Of a stretch of 64,000 bases of DNA, positions 1 to 13,700 are shown piece after piece. The stretch comes from Diphasiastrum complanatum (lineage: Eukaryota; Streptophyta; Lycopodiopsida; Lycopodiales; Lycopodiaceae). Position 1 is the stretch's first letter. Each line of letters starts with the position of its first letter. The stretch covers positions 70,715,957-70,779,956 of the forward strand of contig CM055095.1 in the NCBI GenBank assembly GCA_029204225.1, given 5' to 3'. Position numbers and translations under genes: made by a program. A model generated the notes under the pieces. It worked only from the letters and a program-made list of their open reading frames with translations. It ran no database searches and was not told the origin of the DNA.

Positions 1-854
1 GAAATGCCTATTCGACTAAACTTTCATGGTGGTTCAGCTCCTTTTGAACTTGCATTTAGCCTGTAACTTTTCAAGAGGCTATTCACAACCAAATAATCAC
101 TTCTCCTATAAACAAAGTTACGAAAGAAAATACTCAGTGGACAACCGAGTTCTGGGAGCCGGAAGAGAGCTCAGAAAAGTTCCTTCGATAGGTTAGGCAA
201 ATGCGTACGAAACCATGAGAATTGAAACTATTATGACCTGAAATCATTGTGCAAGCTTTATCAAATCTTAGTAAGAAAATCTAGTATTGAGATGTTTATT
301 GGACAAAATTGCAACATTGCACAACGTCACAAAAGGAAAACAACTATTCAATGTCTTGTCCAGTTCCACATCCTATGGTGAAGTAAAACTATGTGAACCG
401 ACACTTATTACATCATTTAACCCTCTCTCTTTACAGAATATTGTATTAATTACAACCCCATCTTACAAACGCACTTCAAAGAATATTTGTCAGCTATAGC
501 CATAATACACATGATGGCCAATTGTGCAATTGAAGCACAAATCACCTACAAACTTCTTAGAAATTCTATCGGTCATTGTATGTGCTCCCTGAGGTTCTGC
601 AGAAAAACTCTCTTTTGCTATCATAGAAATCTAGATCAGCAGATGCTGACTTTACATACAGCAAGTGATATGAGTGTAGAAATCATCTACAACCAACCTG
701 CTTACACAATTGTGGATCGAGCAAGCCTGCTACAGTCAGCCCTTGTTGATCTATACAATCAGCATAAGAACAGTCAATTCTTCTGGATGTTTTCCAGCTT
801 TCTTCCAAACATGGGCTAAGCATCCAGGTTTAATCACACATGATATGAATTTAT
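1..854 (-). other. Downstream flank, possible 3'UTR of the BEL1-like gene
   Basis: No gene recognised. AATAAA on the minus strand occurs at 855-850, directly at the stop codon, and again at 299-294. The second is a plausible poly(A) signal about 560 nt downstream of the stop. Short open frames here resemble no family I know. Confidence 0.3.
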
Positions 855-1775
855 TTAACTTATAACAAAATCATGTAACAGATGACTTTCAATATGTTTT
901 CTGCTATGATAATTAGAGCTTCTAGGATCGTTCGTTTGATCACTATTTAGTTTCCCTGATGCTTCATAGAGATCACTATATTCGTGATTGTTAGAATTGG
1001 CATTCTCCCTACTTCTGACTGTAGCATTCTGAGTACCATGGAAGTACGCCTGCTGATCCCCAGATAAATTGTCACAATGCCTCAGTCCTAAAGTAAGGGA
1101 AACACTGTTTCCAGGACATCTTGAATCAAATCCAGCATCAACTTCATATCTGTTATTGTTATGCTGGTCATAAGCTCCAAAGCATGCAACATCAGCATGT
1201 ATGGATCCATTGAAGGAAAAACTATATTGCTCTGTGCCATTTCTTGAAGCCATACTAAATTTTTGATCTGTCTCATCAATTGCATTACTAGAGGTGTCAT
1301 CATATTTCATATCAACCTCCATGGGCATATTGGACAAAAGAATGTCTGGATCATGGCTGTTTACTCTAGACTTCTTGTTTTGAACAAATCCAAGCCTTTC
1401 TTTTTGTCCATCTTCAAGCAAATGAGCATCTGAAATGTCTCTCATTGTTCCAGGCACCTGTTTCCTCATGGAAAGAATATTAGTTGGAAGAAAGCCAGAC
1501 GCTAGAACATTTCCTTCCAAGAAGTTCTGCTGTTCTGTAGCTCCTTCAGTCTGCAGAAGATTAGTATAATTGTGATCTAGATTACTTTCAACCTTGCAAT
1601 GTTTTCTCCTAGCACTTGCTTCTGCATTTCCTTCCTCAAAGTTCATAGAATCATGGACTTCATCAGTGAGCCGGACATCAGTTTCTACTTCCAGATCTTT
1701 GGCCTCTTCTTGGTACATCTCTTCCACCATAGGTTTCCATAATCTAACTCGAGCATTGATAAACCAGTTAGAAAC
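855..1775 (-). CDS. BEL1-like exon 5 (homeodomain helix 3 and C-terminal region)
   Basis: Encodes residues 722-1027 after acceptor TTTTGCAG, ending at TAA 857-855. It starts with the recognition helix [15 protein letters not shown] and continues into the acidic [16 protein letters not shown] segment typical of BELL proteins. It then runs through a long low-complexity tail with the ZIBEL motif VSLTLGL. The tail, about 290 aa beyond the homeodomain, is unusually long. Confidence 0.9.
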   Translation of the reverse strand, partial: VSNWFINARVRLWKPMVEEMYQEEAKDLEVETDVRLTDEVHDSMNFEEGNAEASARRKHCKVESNLDHNYTNLLQTEGATEQQNFLEGNVLASGFLPTNILSMRKQVPGTMRDISDAHLLEDGQKERLGFVQNKKSRVNSHDPDILLSNMPMEVDMKYDDTSSNAIDETDQKFSMASRNGTEQYSFSFNGSIHADVACFGAYDQHNNNRYEVDAGFDSRCPGNSVSLTLGLRHCDNLSGDQQAYFHGTQNATVRSRENANSNNHEYSDLYEASGKLNSDQTNDPRSSNYHSRKHIESHLLHDFVIS

Positions 1776-4700
1776 CTGCAAAATTTATTAGAAGTGTAAG
1801 GGGCCACCAGTAAGTATAGTTTTTTATATTTTAATCACAAATTTGAGCTTCCACAACCATTTCATTTATGTTCTTGCATGAGTAAATGGCTAATTTGACT
1901 ACAGATGTTCTTGCCTGGCTTCTTGTAAGACCAGCTTGCCTTGCTAGCATCATCTTATCTGCATCTTTTGGATATCTAATCAAAACAAGGGGGAAGTAAT
2001 TTCAGCCAATCACCCAACACATTAAATGAAATAGTAGCTCATTTAAACAACCTAAAATCCATTCAGAACTGTTGAAATTAACCTTCTAACTCCTAGTGTA
2101 CCTCCAGAAGTACCAAAAGTGAGCAGGTATTAAAACTCACGGATGCAAGAAATGCTCAAAAAGCCAAGCTCTTAGAATTGAAACAGATCGTTCTGGAAGT
2201 CCTCGCTGAGGTCGCCATGCATGTTGCTGCAGCATGCCTAGCTGTTGAAATGCTCGCTGTTGACGAAGCTGTTGGTCCACAAAACGCAGCCTAGACATAT
2301 TCCCTGTGCTTGTAATATGTTTACCAATGCCCTCTTCACCCAATGCTTTGCACACAATTTGTATTTGACCAAATATTGCATCTCTCAAACATCTGAAATA
2401 CCGGGACATTGCTTGCAATGCTAAAGCAGTGTAAGGAGTTGCTGCTCCTACCCCCACAATGCTATCAAATGAACCGATGAGAACTTGCATTTGATCATGG
2501 TACTGCCTATAGCGTTTATCAACCTGTGGGAACAAATTTTACATACCTATTTTGTTAATGGCCATGGTCTTAACCTACCTCTTCAACATGCTATTCAACT
2601 ATACCACACACGATGTTATGTTTTCAGATGGTTGGGTAAATAGAGGAGTGAAATATTGCCAATGTTTAAGAAATCTTTTAGTTTTTCATTTACACAAAAT
2701 GTCTACACGTGAAGCCCATACAACTTAATCCTTAATGGAAACATCAGCTTCTCCAGGTTCGAACCGGCGAATCAGTTTTAGGGTTCCCCCCCCCCCCCTC
2801 CCTTAATTTCTACCTTTCAATTATGTCAAAAATAAGTGTTGTCTTAGTGCTAATGAGTAACATGTAGATTATAATTCATGATTAATCGATAGTGAAATTT
2901 GAATCCTGACGCGGAACTTCCGACTTCCAACTCCCGAGTATTGTTACCCAACAATACCTGTCACCTGTGGGTTAGGGTTCTTGATCCATCTGTTGCCTGC
3001 AGTTTTAGCTATGATCTATCTGATATCATCTGTGACATTAGCTAGTAACTACCAACGTCTATACATGACTAGAAAGATTGATCATTGTCACTCGTCACTA
3101 AAACATTAATGTCACACCATACATATTACAATTTACAATGTACGTGGCTACTTAGTAGTAAATTAATGAACCTCTCTCTCTTTGGAAAATGTGTGCCCCA
3201 ACTCCCGCAATAGTCCTTTGGAAAATGCCAAAAAAACTGCTCGAACCATTTTTTTTCTTTTTAAATTAAAGGGTGTTTTTTTTCCAGTTCGAACCCAAAA
3301 AATGGTTCGTCTTTCAAGGCCCTAGATAGTATTATATATCGAAGGAGATTCAAAAATTTCATTTGATCTCAAAACTCTTAACTCGGATTAAGGAAAGCAA
3401 AATAAAGTCTGTAGAGTGTGGAGGGGAACAAAACAATGGATGTAAATCCACCAGAGGCTACTTCTACGAGCTCTTTGTCAATTTGTTTCTTGATAGTCAA
3501 TTCTAGATATTTGACTATACCCTTTGGCTATAAATGGGGTCTATTATTAGTACCATCTGGTTTGTAATTAATTTGGAAGAACATTAACAGCCAATAATCA
3601 TCAATTTTGGCCTTGTTGAAATCGGCTCTATCCAACTTTGGCCAATCCTTCCTTCATTGGGAACTCAGAAAAGTACATATAAAGGCTTAGTACTCATTTG
3701 TTGCGTCCCAAGTATTGTCTGCTAACTATGAATCTACGTGGCCAAGCACCAACCATATTCCAATCTCCCTTGGTTTTGTTCAATCATTACCTAAAATTCT
3801 GTACATGGTTTGAACAAACACTATCATCCCATTTCATCTAGATTAACTAAGTAGGTATGCTCCTGTTTGATAACACGTCATGAGCACCTGATAACGAAAA
3901 TTGTCGTTTCCTCTCTAATTCATGGTTAGTGGACATCCCAACCTACGTGTATATTGCTTGCTTCTTAAGAAATTTGGCAATGTCTACATTATATTTTTAT
4001 GCTATCAATAATCCATAGGAACACTCCCTTTCAATCAATTACCAAGGAAACATACCATATTTTTTCTCTTGTTTCCAAGTTGGCAAGAACATTTCTACGA
4101 TCTTCTTTCTATAATCCAGCTTTCTACCCACTTTTTTTTACTTATGTCTGTCTTCATGCCTAAAATTCAAACTAGGAAAGGAATAACACAAATCTTTTCA
4201 AAAGTCTCCATGATTTTTGTTCATAGATCATGATAGCAGTGATCAATGTAAATTAATTTGGTAATCTTGTAAATTCCTATGAAAATTTCCATTTTTTGTT
4301 GTATTGTACAAACTGGGAGTATCTTCATTGATCGAGTAGCTTATGAATTGCTTACTCTTCAGTTTTTTGTAGGATACATGTTGCTTTTCCTCGTAAGTGA
4401 CCAACTATTGGATGTACCTAGTCTTCTTTTAGATTCTTAGTTGGAATCTGGAGAATGTTATATGCTTCATCTATTATGGCCTATCATCTCTATGCGATTT
4501 AAAATTTGTGTTAAACTTTATGACATGGTATTAGAGCTTTCCAAGACGTGGGGATTGTTGCTGATTTTTTATTAGCCACTTGCAACCAATGACTCACAGT
4601 CAACGATTTTTCATCATTGGTCTACCAAGACACTGCGTCAGCATCACAACAACTAATAGCAGCCTTTTCACAAGTAGTTTCATCTTGAAGGAGATATTTC

Positions 4701-7700
4701 TAGCACAATTGAAGTCAAAGGCAAGAAAAAAGCCTCATTTCAAGAAAAGAAGATAATCTGAGGAGCAATAAACATCACTAAACCAAAATCCAAAAACTGT
4801 GTGGACAAAACAACAAAGATGAAGGAAAAAAAACATTTCTTTTCACAAGATTGGAGTGACGTCTATTATGTGGCAACCAAAACATGTGTGTGTGTGTGTC
4901 TCTGGTGGGATTGGGAGGGGGGGGGATTTGTAGAGCACACATTAGTGATATTGTAGGAAAAGGAATACAAGTTTTGCTCAAAACTTTATGGATCTCTATT
5001 ATGCATGCATCATCCAAAACATGTAGGGACATAAAAGCGATATCACACCAACAATCAGCTTCAATGCCTCAATGTCACTTACTTCAGCGACCTTAAGGCT
5101 TATAACTCATTGTTCATAAAATTGCTACTTAAGCACCACTACGCAAAATTTTGTTCTAAATTTATGTCATTCACAATAGTCTGTGAAGTAAGTACCCAGT
5201 GATTATAACTAGTGCTCTATAGCTTGTTACTTTGATACGTGTTGCTTTTTGCATTAATTTTCCACTTTCACTATGGTCCTATGTGCATATAGTAGTTCTC
5301 ACACTAAAGGATTTCGAAGCACTACTGTCGATTACCAAGTAAAAATTATAGAGTCTTCATTCAAATAGCAAAATAGAGTGTGAAGCTTGTAAAGCTAGGC
5401 AAATGGAACCACTTCAATGCAGAGCTCTCTAGAGGCAACACCTTGCTCACTAGCCTACCAAGTATGCAATGTGCCATAACTTTTGATTTTATATTTGTTC
5501 CAGTTGTTCATTATGAGATCACCTCAACGGCTCTTGTGAAGGACTTCAATGTTCATTATGAGATCACCTCAACGGCTCTTGTGAAGGACTTCAAGAATAA
5601 GTGCCAAGTGGCAACTTTTAGTATATTTTGGTTATAGCTCAAATGGGAACAAATTGGAAAATTGATTTTCCAAGCTCAATCATCCATATTGAGTGCTATT
5701 ATTGGGACCTTAGCGAAGTTCTTGTGAGGGTAGATCATGATTTGTGCATTGAGCATAGACACTATCAATACACACCCTCAAACAATATTATCCCACAACA
5801 TCCAAGGTATCTCACCTAGGGAAGGAGTATAGCGTTCCATAGTGCAATAACCAACCACCCAATAGGGTGGTGCCACACCTAGGTCTAGGAGGACCAATAG
5901 GTTCATCCCATATCCAACATCTTCAGTAGGGAACTTGTGAACGTTGTCACATACATCGGCTACCACTCTTATATAGCTAGAACCAGAGCCATAATCCAAG
6001 AGTGCTTAGGAGATAAACAACTCCCCATGCATGTACATTCTAGTGGCATGGTCCTAAGAATCACCCTCAAAAAAAACTTGTGATACTTCATCCTCATTAC
6101 AATCTCCTCATCACCCTGTGATGTGGAACTTTCCCTTACCATAATGACATCCTAGTTGATAAAGAGCATGAGAGGCATGTCATTTGAACCTGATGAAGAT
6201 TTTTGTTTGCAAATACCACCAAAGATTTACTACTATCTACTTCATGATTAACTCTATATTCATATCTTTGATGAACATGGAGGGATCATGATTCTAATCT
6301 AGCCAGGTGGATCAAATGAATTACACCAAATGGTTCCTAGCGTGCCTTCATCTTGCAAGCACTGCCCAGCTTTGGCCCCAGCTCAATCTCAAGCACACAT
6401 TTTTCTCTAATTAGCCATGCATGCACATGCATGATTGCATGTGTTCCATCATCAGTGGGGTTAATTTAGTGTAATCAATCAGGGCCTAGCATAGCTTAGT
6501 TGGGACATGACCTAGGTAGGCGAATTCTTAGCTTTTCTCCAATTAGTAATCACTCAACGATTCAATTTCGTAGAATAAATTTGATTTGTAGGATTTTGTG
6601 TTGGCACTTCATTTGTGACTAAACTCTCTTTTTCAAGAATTGAAAACTACCATTGTTGTAAACTAGTCATGGCTGCTAGCATGACGATGCAGAACAATAC
6701 TTTGCTGGTACAACATGTACATGAGTATTGAAGATACCATGACATATTTCAAACAAAAAGGAGTTTATGCCTTGAATTAGCTCATTTTTATATTGTTTGT
6801 AGGCTTTTTAATTATTGGAGCAAATTAATTGTCCTAAAGATCGCTTATGGTAATATGTGAAGCGCCTAGATTTATTACAAAGGGGCCCAAATGTATGACA
6901 TGCAAATATTGTAGCAAAACAACTATAGGTGGAGTATATAGTATATAGTATCAAGGTGCTTCTTACTAGGGAATCTGAAAGTGGAGGCAATACAAAGCTT
7001 TTGATCTAGTGCCAGTTAAACTGGCAACAAGCTTGAATAGGAAGCCTAACGGTATCTTTTGGTTTGATTTAACAATGTTGCTATGTTTAACAAAATAAAA
7101 CACCAAGAAATTGATTTGGCAACTGCCTTTTTCTTAGCAATGGTATTCCATTCAATGCTGCTAGAAGTCTAGAGTTCAACGCATGTTTGCAACTACTTCA
7201 TTCCAACATTTACTTTTCAGGATATTATACGTTGCTCATATAACTTTTGGATATCAGAAAAAGAATATGGAGCAAGAGTAGACCCTTTGAAGGCTGCTTG
7301 GAATCTTTTGGGGTACTCTATAATTTTTAGACTCATAGACCCATTTTTCTAAGCAACCACTTTTCATTTTTCTTGCTAGTTCTCTCTCTTTACACCTGCA
7401 TCATATCTTGCGGCTCGGGGGTGATGCTAACGGAGATTAATCATTAGCTTCTCATTGATTGGGTGGTTTTGCTCCACTGTTATTCCTTTGTGTGTGTCTT
7501 GTAAGCAGGATCTTGAGGTGCTTTCCCTTACACATGCGGTCCATATTCCTAAGCTCTACATGTGCTGAAGGGAAGTTCAAGGATCACAAGTACAATAGAG
7601 AAAATTGGGCATGCAATCTTTCAAGTGGAGTAGAAAATGTTAGCAAGTGATATTGAGAGCTACTTATGACTAAATATTCTTTAGTCTTTTGGGCTCCTTG

Positions 7701-10700
7701 TGTTCTTTAAGTTTGTCAATGAAGGATATTGAAAAGATAGTAGAGTTCAAAGAAATGATGCTTACAACAAAGAAAAGTTTGAGGTTTATGAAAAGATATC
7801 ATACAACTCTTGCGATGTGCATTGCCAAATGCAAGCAGAAGACCTCTATTGAGTACGTGCACTGAAGAAGATGATGAAGAGAAAGATAATGGAGATGAAC
7901 ATAATGATGATGACAAAAATGAAGATGAAGCGGTCGATGATTATGAAAATAACAAAACCAACGAAGATGAAGACAATGAAAATGAAGAGGGTGAAGGGTA
8001 TAGGAGAAACTCAGGACATGCACGGATGAAAACAGATATGGAAATATAACTATAGACCTCGTAACGCATCGTAAACTCAAGCAAAATACTTCTGCCCTTG
8101 CAGGTTTTTAAAAAACATAAGCTGTTTAACTTCCTAGAAGAATGTCATTTTTTTGCAGTTAAGTTTCTCTATTCAAGATTTTTGTTATGTTACTTCCATA
8201 TAAGTGCTTGTCTATTTTTGTTTTAAAATTCAAAATTCATGGGCAATAATTTTATTGATCGTTTATAGTTAAACTCAAATTTTCTTTTATCATGGATCAT
8301 CGGTACTCTTGCCCTCTCTGATTTGTTCTTGTGCATTTTATGTTTGTGTTTCAAAACATATCTGCACACGAAGATAAAAAGATCATAATATTTTTAATAA
8401 TTAAGAACGTTGAAAATAATAATAATAATCAAAAGCCGCAGAATATGTTGTATGACACATACTTATATAATACATTAAATATACGTTGTGTTGCGCATTA
8501 GACTGCAAACACAATTGACAAAATCCGCAAAATAGCACCATGACTTGGATGTGAATTATAAGTAGTACAGTCAAAACGATTTTCATAATAAAAACAAACC
8601 ACCAATGTGGATAGTAAGTAGTACTCCGAATCCATTTATTTTAATCAAAATACCGACAAACCAGATTGGTGGTTATTATCCGTGTAATCAATCAAAAGGC
8701 AATTCAAACAAAATATCAAAATTATAAAGCACTACCTCTATGTAGTTGATATGTTGGGATGAGATATGCTACTTCTCGTACAGCCACTGGCTACGGAGAG
8801 GAGGAACATGTGAGGAGACGCCAAGTTTGAGGACCCGCTTGGTGGTTTCATATTAGGCCATGTATGAAGGTATTCAACGAAGACTATTGGTGTGGGATTT
8901 CATTTGCTATAACCAAGTGCCTTGTGTCCCATTAATTTGCGTCACAATTTTGGTTTTGGAAACTAGTTGAAGTTAGCTTTGTTTCAATTTGTGATGGAGA
9001 ACAAAAATCAATTTTGCACGTTTCTTTTACATGCTCTTTCTGTCACTAAACTAGGTATGGGTTTGTTGATCTAGGTCAACAACCAATGTAGGCAATCATA
9101 AAGATATAGAGAAAGGTCAATGAGCTAACTTTTAGTTAGCTGATTTCTAACTTCTAAGCAAATTCATCGCTAAAGTCTACCATAACAGAGCGTCAAACAA
9201 TAGGCAACAATGTTGGATCTTTTCCAATAGCTTGGTATGTTACGTCTTTCAACAACAAGCATGCAAATGCATGCAACATAAGCTCTTGCACATTCTTTTG
9301 ACATTTCATTTCATTGGTCAAGAACCGTCAAGGTAGTAAGTATCGTCCCACTTCTGATTAAAAACCAAGAAATTCATTTGGCAAATATTAAAGTCATTTT
9401 CAGCTATGGTATCCCATTCAATGCTGCTAAAAGTCCAGAGTTGAAAGAATATTTGCAACTACTTCATCCTGGTATTCACTTTTTATGATATAATAAGTTG
9501 CATGCATAACTTTCAAGTATGGCCAGAAAGAATGTGGAATATGTGATAGAGCATTCTTTGGAGCAGGTGGTAGAGATTTTGAAGGCTGCTTCAAATCTGT
9601 GGAGAGGTTCTATCATTTGAAATGCATGGACCGACGTTTCTAAGCATCCAATTTTCAGTTTTCTAGCTCAGACAAGAAATAGGGGGTCCATGTTCCTAAG
9701 CTTTACATGTGTTGTAGGAAAGCTCAAGAAACAAAAGTACATAGCAGAGAAAATTGGGCATGCAATCTCTGAAGTTGGAGTAGGAAATGTTAAGTGATAA
9801 TTGATAGTGCTAGTAGTTGCAAAAAGGCTAAAGAGCTACTTATGACTACATATTCTTCAATCTTTTGGGCTCCTTGTGTTGCACATTGTTTAAGTTTCTT
9901 ATTGAAGAATATTACAACGATAGTAGAGTTCAAAGATAAGATGCTTACAACAACAAAAATATTGAAGTTCATGGCAAGACATCATACAACTCTTGCCATA
10001 TTTCGTAAGGACTCTCCTCGGAAAGGTTTGTTGAAGCCTACAAAAAATAGGTTTGGCACTCAATTCCTCGCTACAAAGGGCTTGATCAAAACTCGACAAG
10101 CTCTATGAAAAAACATTATTGACTCATCTTGGAACAAATGTGTTAAGAATAAAACCTAAGCAACAAAGGTTGGTCCTTGCTGGGGAAGAAGATGTATTCG
10201 ATCAACATTCTTGAAAGCAACTGAACAATCTGTCAAGATATGCAAGCCTATTATGGATGTTTTAAGAATTGTTGATGGAGAATCGACAAAAATGGATGAA
10301 CTATTTCAAAGTGTAAAAAATATGATGGAAAAGATCCAAGCAACGGAAGTACTATCTAGCATTTGTTGTTGCAGGCTAAATGAGTCATATGTCAAGCTCA
10401 ATCTATCTGATAGAATATTTCAAATCAGACAATAATAAGTGTATTCCACAAAAGGACTCACTTCACTACACAGGACTTTTCCTTCTAATATTTTCAACCC
10501 GAGTGACAAAAACTACCCTTCCATCGAAATCCATTTATGCAAAAAGAGATATTCTAGGTTTAATAAATTGAAACACTTAAACCATAGAATTTATCTAAAT
10601 TCCAAGTCTATTCGTACAAGTAGTAATTTATATGACATAACAGTCTTTCAGAAGAATAACTTCATGCTGGAAAGAATTCACATAACCTAGTCTGATGTCT

Positions 10701-13700
10701 TATAATCAAGTTTTGTCATGAGAGATGTGAGACTTTATGCTCTCCTCTTCATGCTACTAGGTTTTTATTGGACGCACAATATATAAATCAATTTAAACAC
10801 AGCACGTTATGTGCAGAAATACTTGGAGAGAATGTCTGAAGAAATTTGTTCCTAATGAGGATATATGTTGCAAAGTGAAGAACAATTCTGCCAAATAGGA
10901 AGGTGCAGGAATGTTTGGAGAAGAAGAAACTAAGTGGAATATGCCAAAGGCTGGTGGTGCAAACTGTTGGTATGAATATGAAACGGAGACTCCTGAACTG
11001 TAAAAATTGCCATGCGTTTTATAAGCTGAGTAGCTCTATCCCATGGAATGTCGTTTTTGTTTCGGGACGTTTCTATGTTCAAGATTTTTGTTATGCTACT
11101 TTAATATAAGTGCTCCTTGTTTATTTTGTTTCGAAATTCAAAAAATATAGAAAATTATTTTATTGATCAGTTATAGTTAATCTCAAATATTCTTCATTCA
11201 TTGTGAATTGTTATTCTCAACTTCTTTGATTTGTTCTTGTGTGCATTTTATGTCTACGTTTCAAAAGATGCCCACTAAGATAAAAGAATCTCATAAATTT
11301 CCTTAATGTATGAAAACATTGAAAGAAAAACGCATTCAAACTTGTATTATACATAATTATATAATACATTAATTTTTCCTATACAAAGAAGGTATTATTA
11401 ACAACTATATTTAAACACAATGCCGTGCTCTCTCTCATTTGTAGTCAGCTTTCTCATCTTGAACACATGTCTTGGTCAGAGCTATACTCGAGTGGTTCAT
11501 CGATGTGGCCATCTAACAACTTGTGATGACTCAAATTAAGGCCACATAGACTGCTAAATAACATATTGAATATGATCTACTCCTTAGTTGTAGTCCTATG
11601 TAAATGACTTCCATTGATGACAACAAATCACTGGTTATTCATCTCCACTCCAAAGGAAATGGATACTCCGTTGGTTTTATCTTCTCTATTCCAAGACAAC
11701 TTTCAAAAGTTGGAATGCTCAACAGAAGTAGCAGTTAACAATCCTTTAGAAGGGATTGCTTGACGTGACTATGCTTATATTAGTAATTTCCCTTATGGGT
11801 TGAAGGAGATCTCCGGTGAAGCTGGGTTTTATGACATGTTAGTCTGTAGGACTACAGAATATTCATGTTACAGAAGTTGGACTCTACAAGCATCTCAGTC
11901 AACCATTCAAAGCAGCATTCCAGACAACATGTTGTACGTTATTTGGGGTGCTGTGTTCTGTACACTGGGGATTTTTTCTTAAATTCACTTGAAGTTCTTT
12001 CATTCTTCAGAAAATATGTTGTGGTGATAGTGGTGAGGATTGCAAGCTCCTCATGCTGCCTAGCTTTGGAGGAATATCACCCCATACTCTATTCTTGAAC
12101 TGAAACAGTGTAACACAATGTTGCAACTTGCTGGATGAAAGCTCTCCCAGCTCTATAGGTATGACACCCAACATATTGCCGTCCGACATATCTCGATAAT
12201 CAAGCTTCCTCAGATTCCCTTTCCTTCTCCTCATCTCTTTCCCTTGCAGCTGTCATAGCCAATCTCCAGATGAATAACCTATGTGAGAATGCCCAGCTAT
12301 TGAGGAACGCTCCGGTTGAGAGCATTAGAAATTAGTCTGAGCCACTTGTGCATGCACATGGCAGTATATTGCCGAGCTATTGGGGAGAGCTCCCCATTGA
12401 GAGCATAGAAGCTGGCAGTATATTTCTCTAGAAGCCGCCCTTGAAGTAGCTTCATGAGAGATTTGGTGAGGAGAGATGCCCTAGCTTGCAAGCCCAGAGA
12501 AACTGTTGTCTATGAGGTGAGATTAGTACCATTTAGTAGTATTAGGGCGACTGTGTTTGACAAGCTTAGCAGCCTCGATTCTCGCTGCCAGATTATGCTT
12601 GGTCTTGTTTTCTGAGATACCTTAGTATTCAACATTTTGTTATGCTTTCCTTCCAAACGCAGCATACAGAATGCTGATGAGATGCTTTGATCTCAATAAA
12701 GCAACATAGTTAACAAATTTTTCATATGTAGTAATAAGAACTTGATTCTCGCTTGAACTTACACAGTTCTTACATTTCAAAAGGACATCTAGGTAGCCGA
12801 AAGTAGGTGTTAGTGTTATCGCTTGGCTTGTTTTGAAGCTTTTTGATGCTTGTGAGCTTAATCTAGTACTCTGGTATGCCCATTGAAATGGTATAACTAG
12901 TACTATTTGAAGCATCCTTGAAACCATTCAATGTTGATGATCCACATGCATTACAAAGGATTTATGCTGTTACCTCTTGAAGCATGTTTACAAGCTTTGA
13001 CTTCTTCACTTCACACTCCTGTCGTTCTTCAACACTCAGGGATGTAGTGGGCTCTCTGCAGTCATTAACGGATGCTGAAGGTACTGCCTGGCCCAACCGA
13101 GCTCCATCTTTGTTGGGAGAATGATCTTGGAGCGCAGAAGATTCCCTGGAAGTAGACAGCATATCACTCGAATTTGGACCTGCCGGAAAGTGTGAATGTT
13201 CACTCCTGCATGCAATGTTTCTCCTTTCCCTTCCAACGTTGCACACTTCATTGAGAAGCTGCTGTGCTGCCTTTAAATATTTATTGCTGGATAAAAAGTT
13301 AAATGAACCAGCAACAACGGATATGTTGGAATCTGCATGGATTGTCTAGAAATATGAGAGGACACAACAGTCTCAGTTATTGCATCTTTTGTACGGTTAT
13401 GGAAATGGCCTTTTTACCGTTTATTCTATCTATTATCTGGCACATACCTCCAGCTTCAAGTTGAGCTATTGTTCCAGTGCGATGGATGTTTGGCTGAAGC
13501 TGTAAGTCGAAATTGTGTAGCTGCGTAGCTGATGGTCGTTGCGACGATAGAGAGAGGTTTAAACTTTGGCTATATGTGACAGCTCCAGCATTTGTGCTTT
13601 CAATGTCGCATCTATTTGACCTTCCAATGTGAAGCGGACCATGTGAGTCACTTGGAGTATATATTAGACCAGTCTGTTTTATCCCAGAGTCAGATATTTC

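Larger units (their letters stand above)
2524..12973 (-). other. Giant intron 2 of the BEL1-like gene
   Basis: About 10,450 bp lie between the donor at 12973 and the acceptor at 2524. The intron splits the BELL domain. It is filled with transposon debris: two hAT transposase copies (7.05-8.65 kb and 9.35-11.4 kb, opposite strand), a copia-like primer-binding site (4526), a 45-bp duplication and a leucine-rich-repeat fragment. Poly-C (2786-2798), TG and G tracts (4890-4925) are also present. The stretches 2526-4500, 5640-7050 and 11400-12000 contain nothing I can name. Confidence 0.85.

Noticed and set aside
5505-5594. CRISPR-like direct repeat
   Set aside because: Only two adjacent copies without spacers, in a plant genome; simple tandem duplication.
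7810-8049. Acidic 79-codon ORF as an independent gene
   Set aside because: It lies inside the hAT relic and is low-complexity GAT/GAA sequence; more likely a transposase tail or simple repeat.
13333-13346. Alternative acceptor TTTCTAG for BEL exon 2
   Set aside because: Joining from exon 1 (phase 1) to this site gives a stop within 16 codons; the CATGCAG acceptor keeps the SKY frame.
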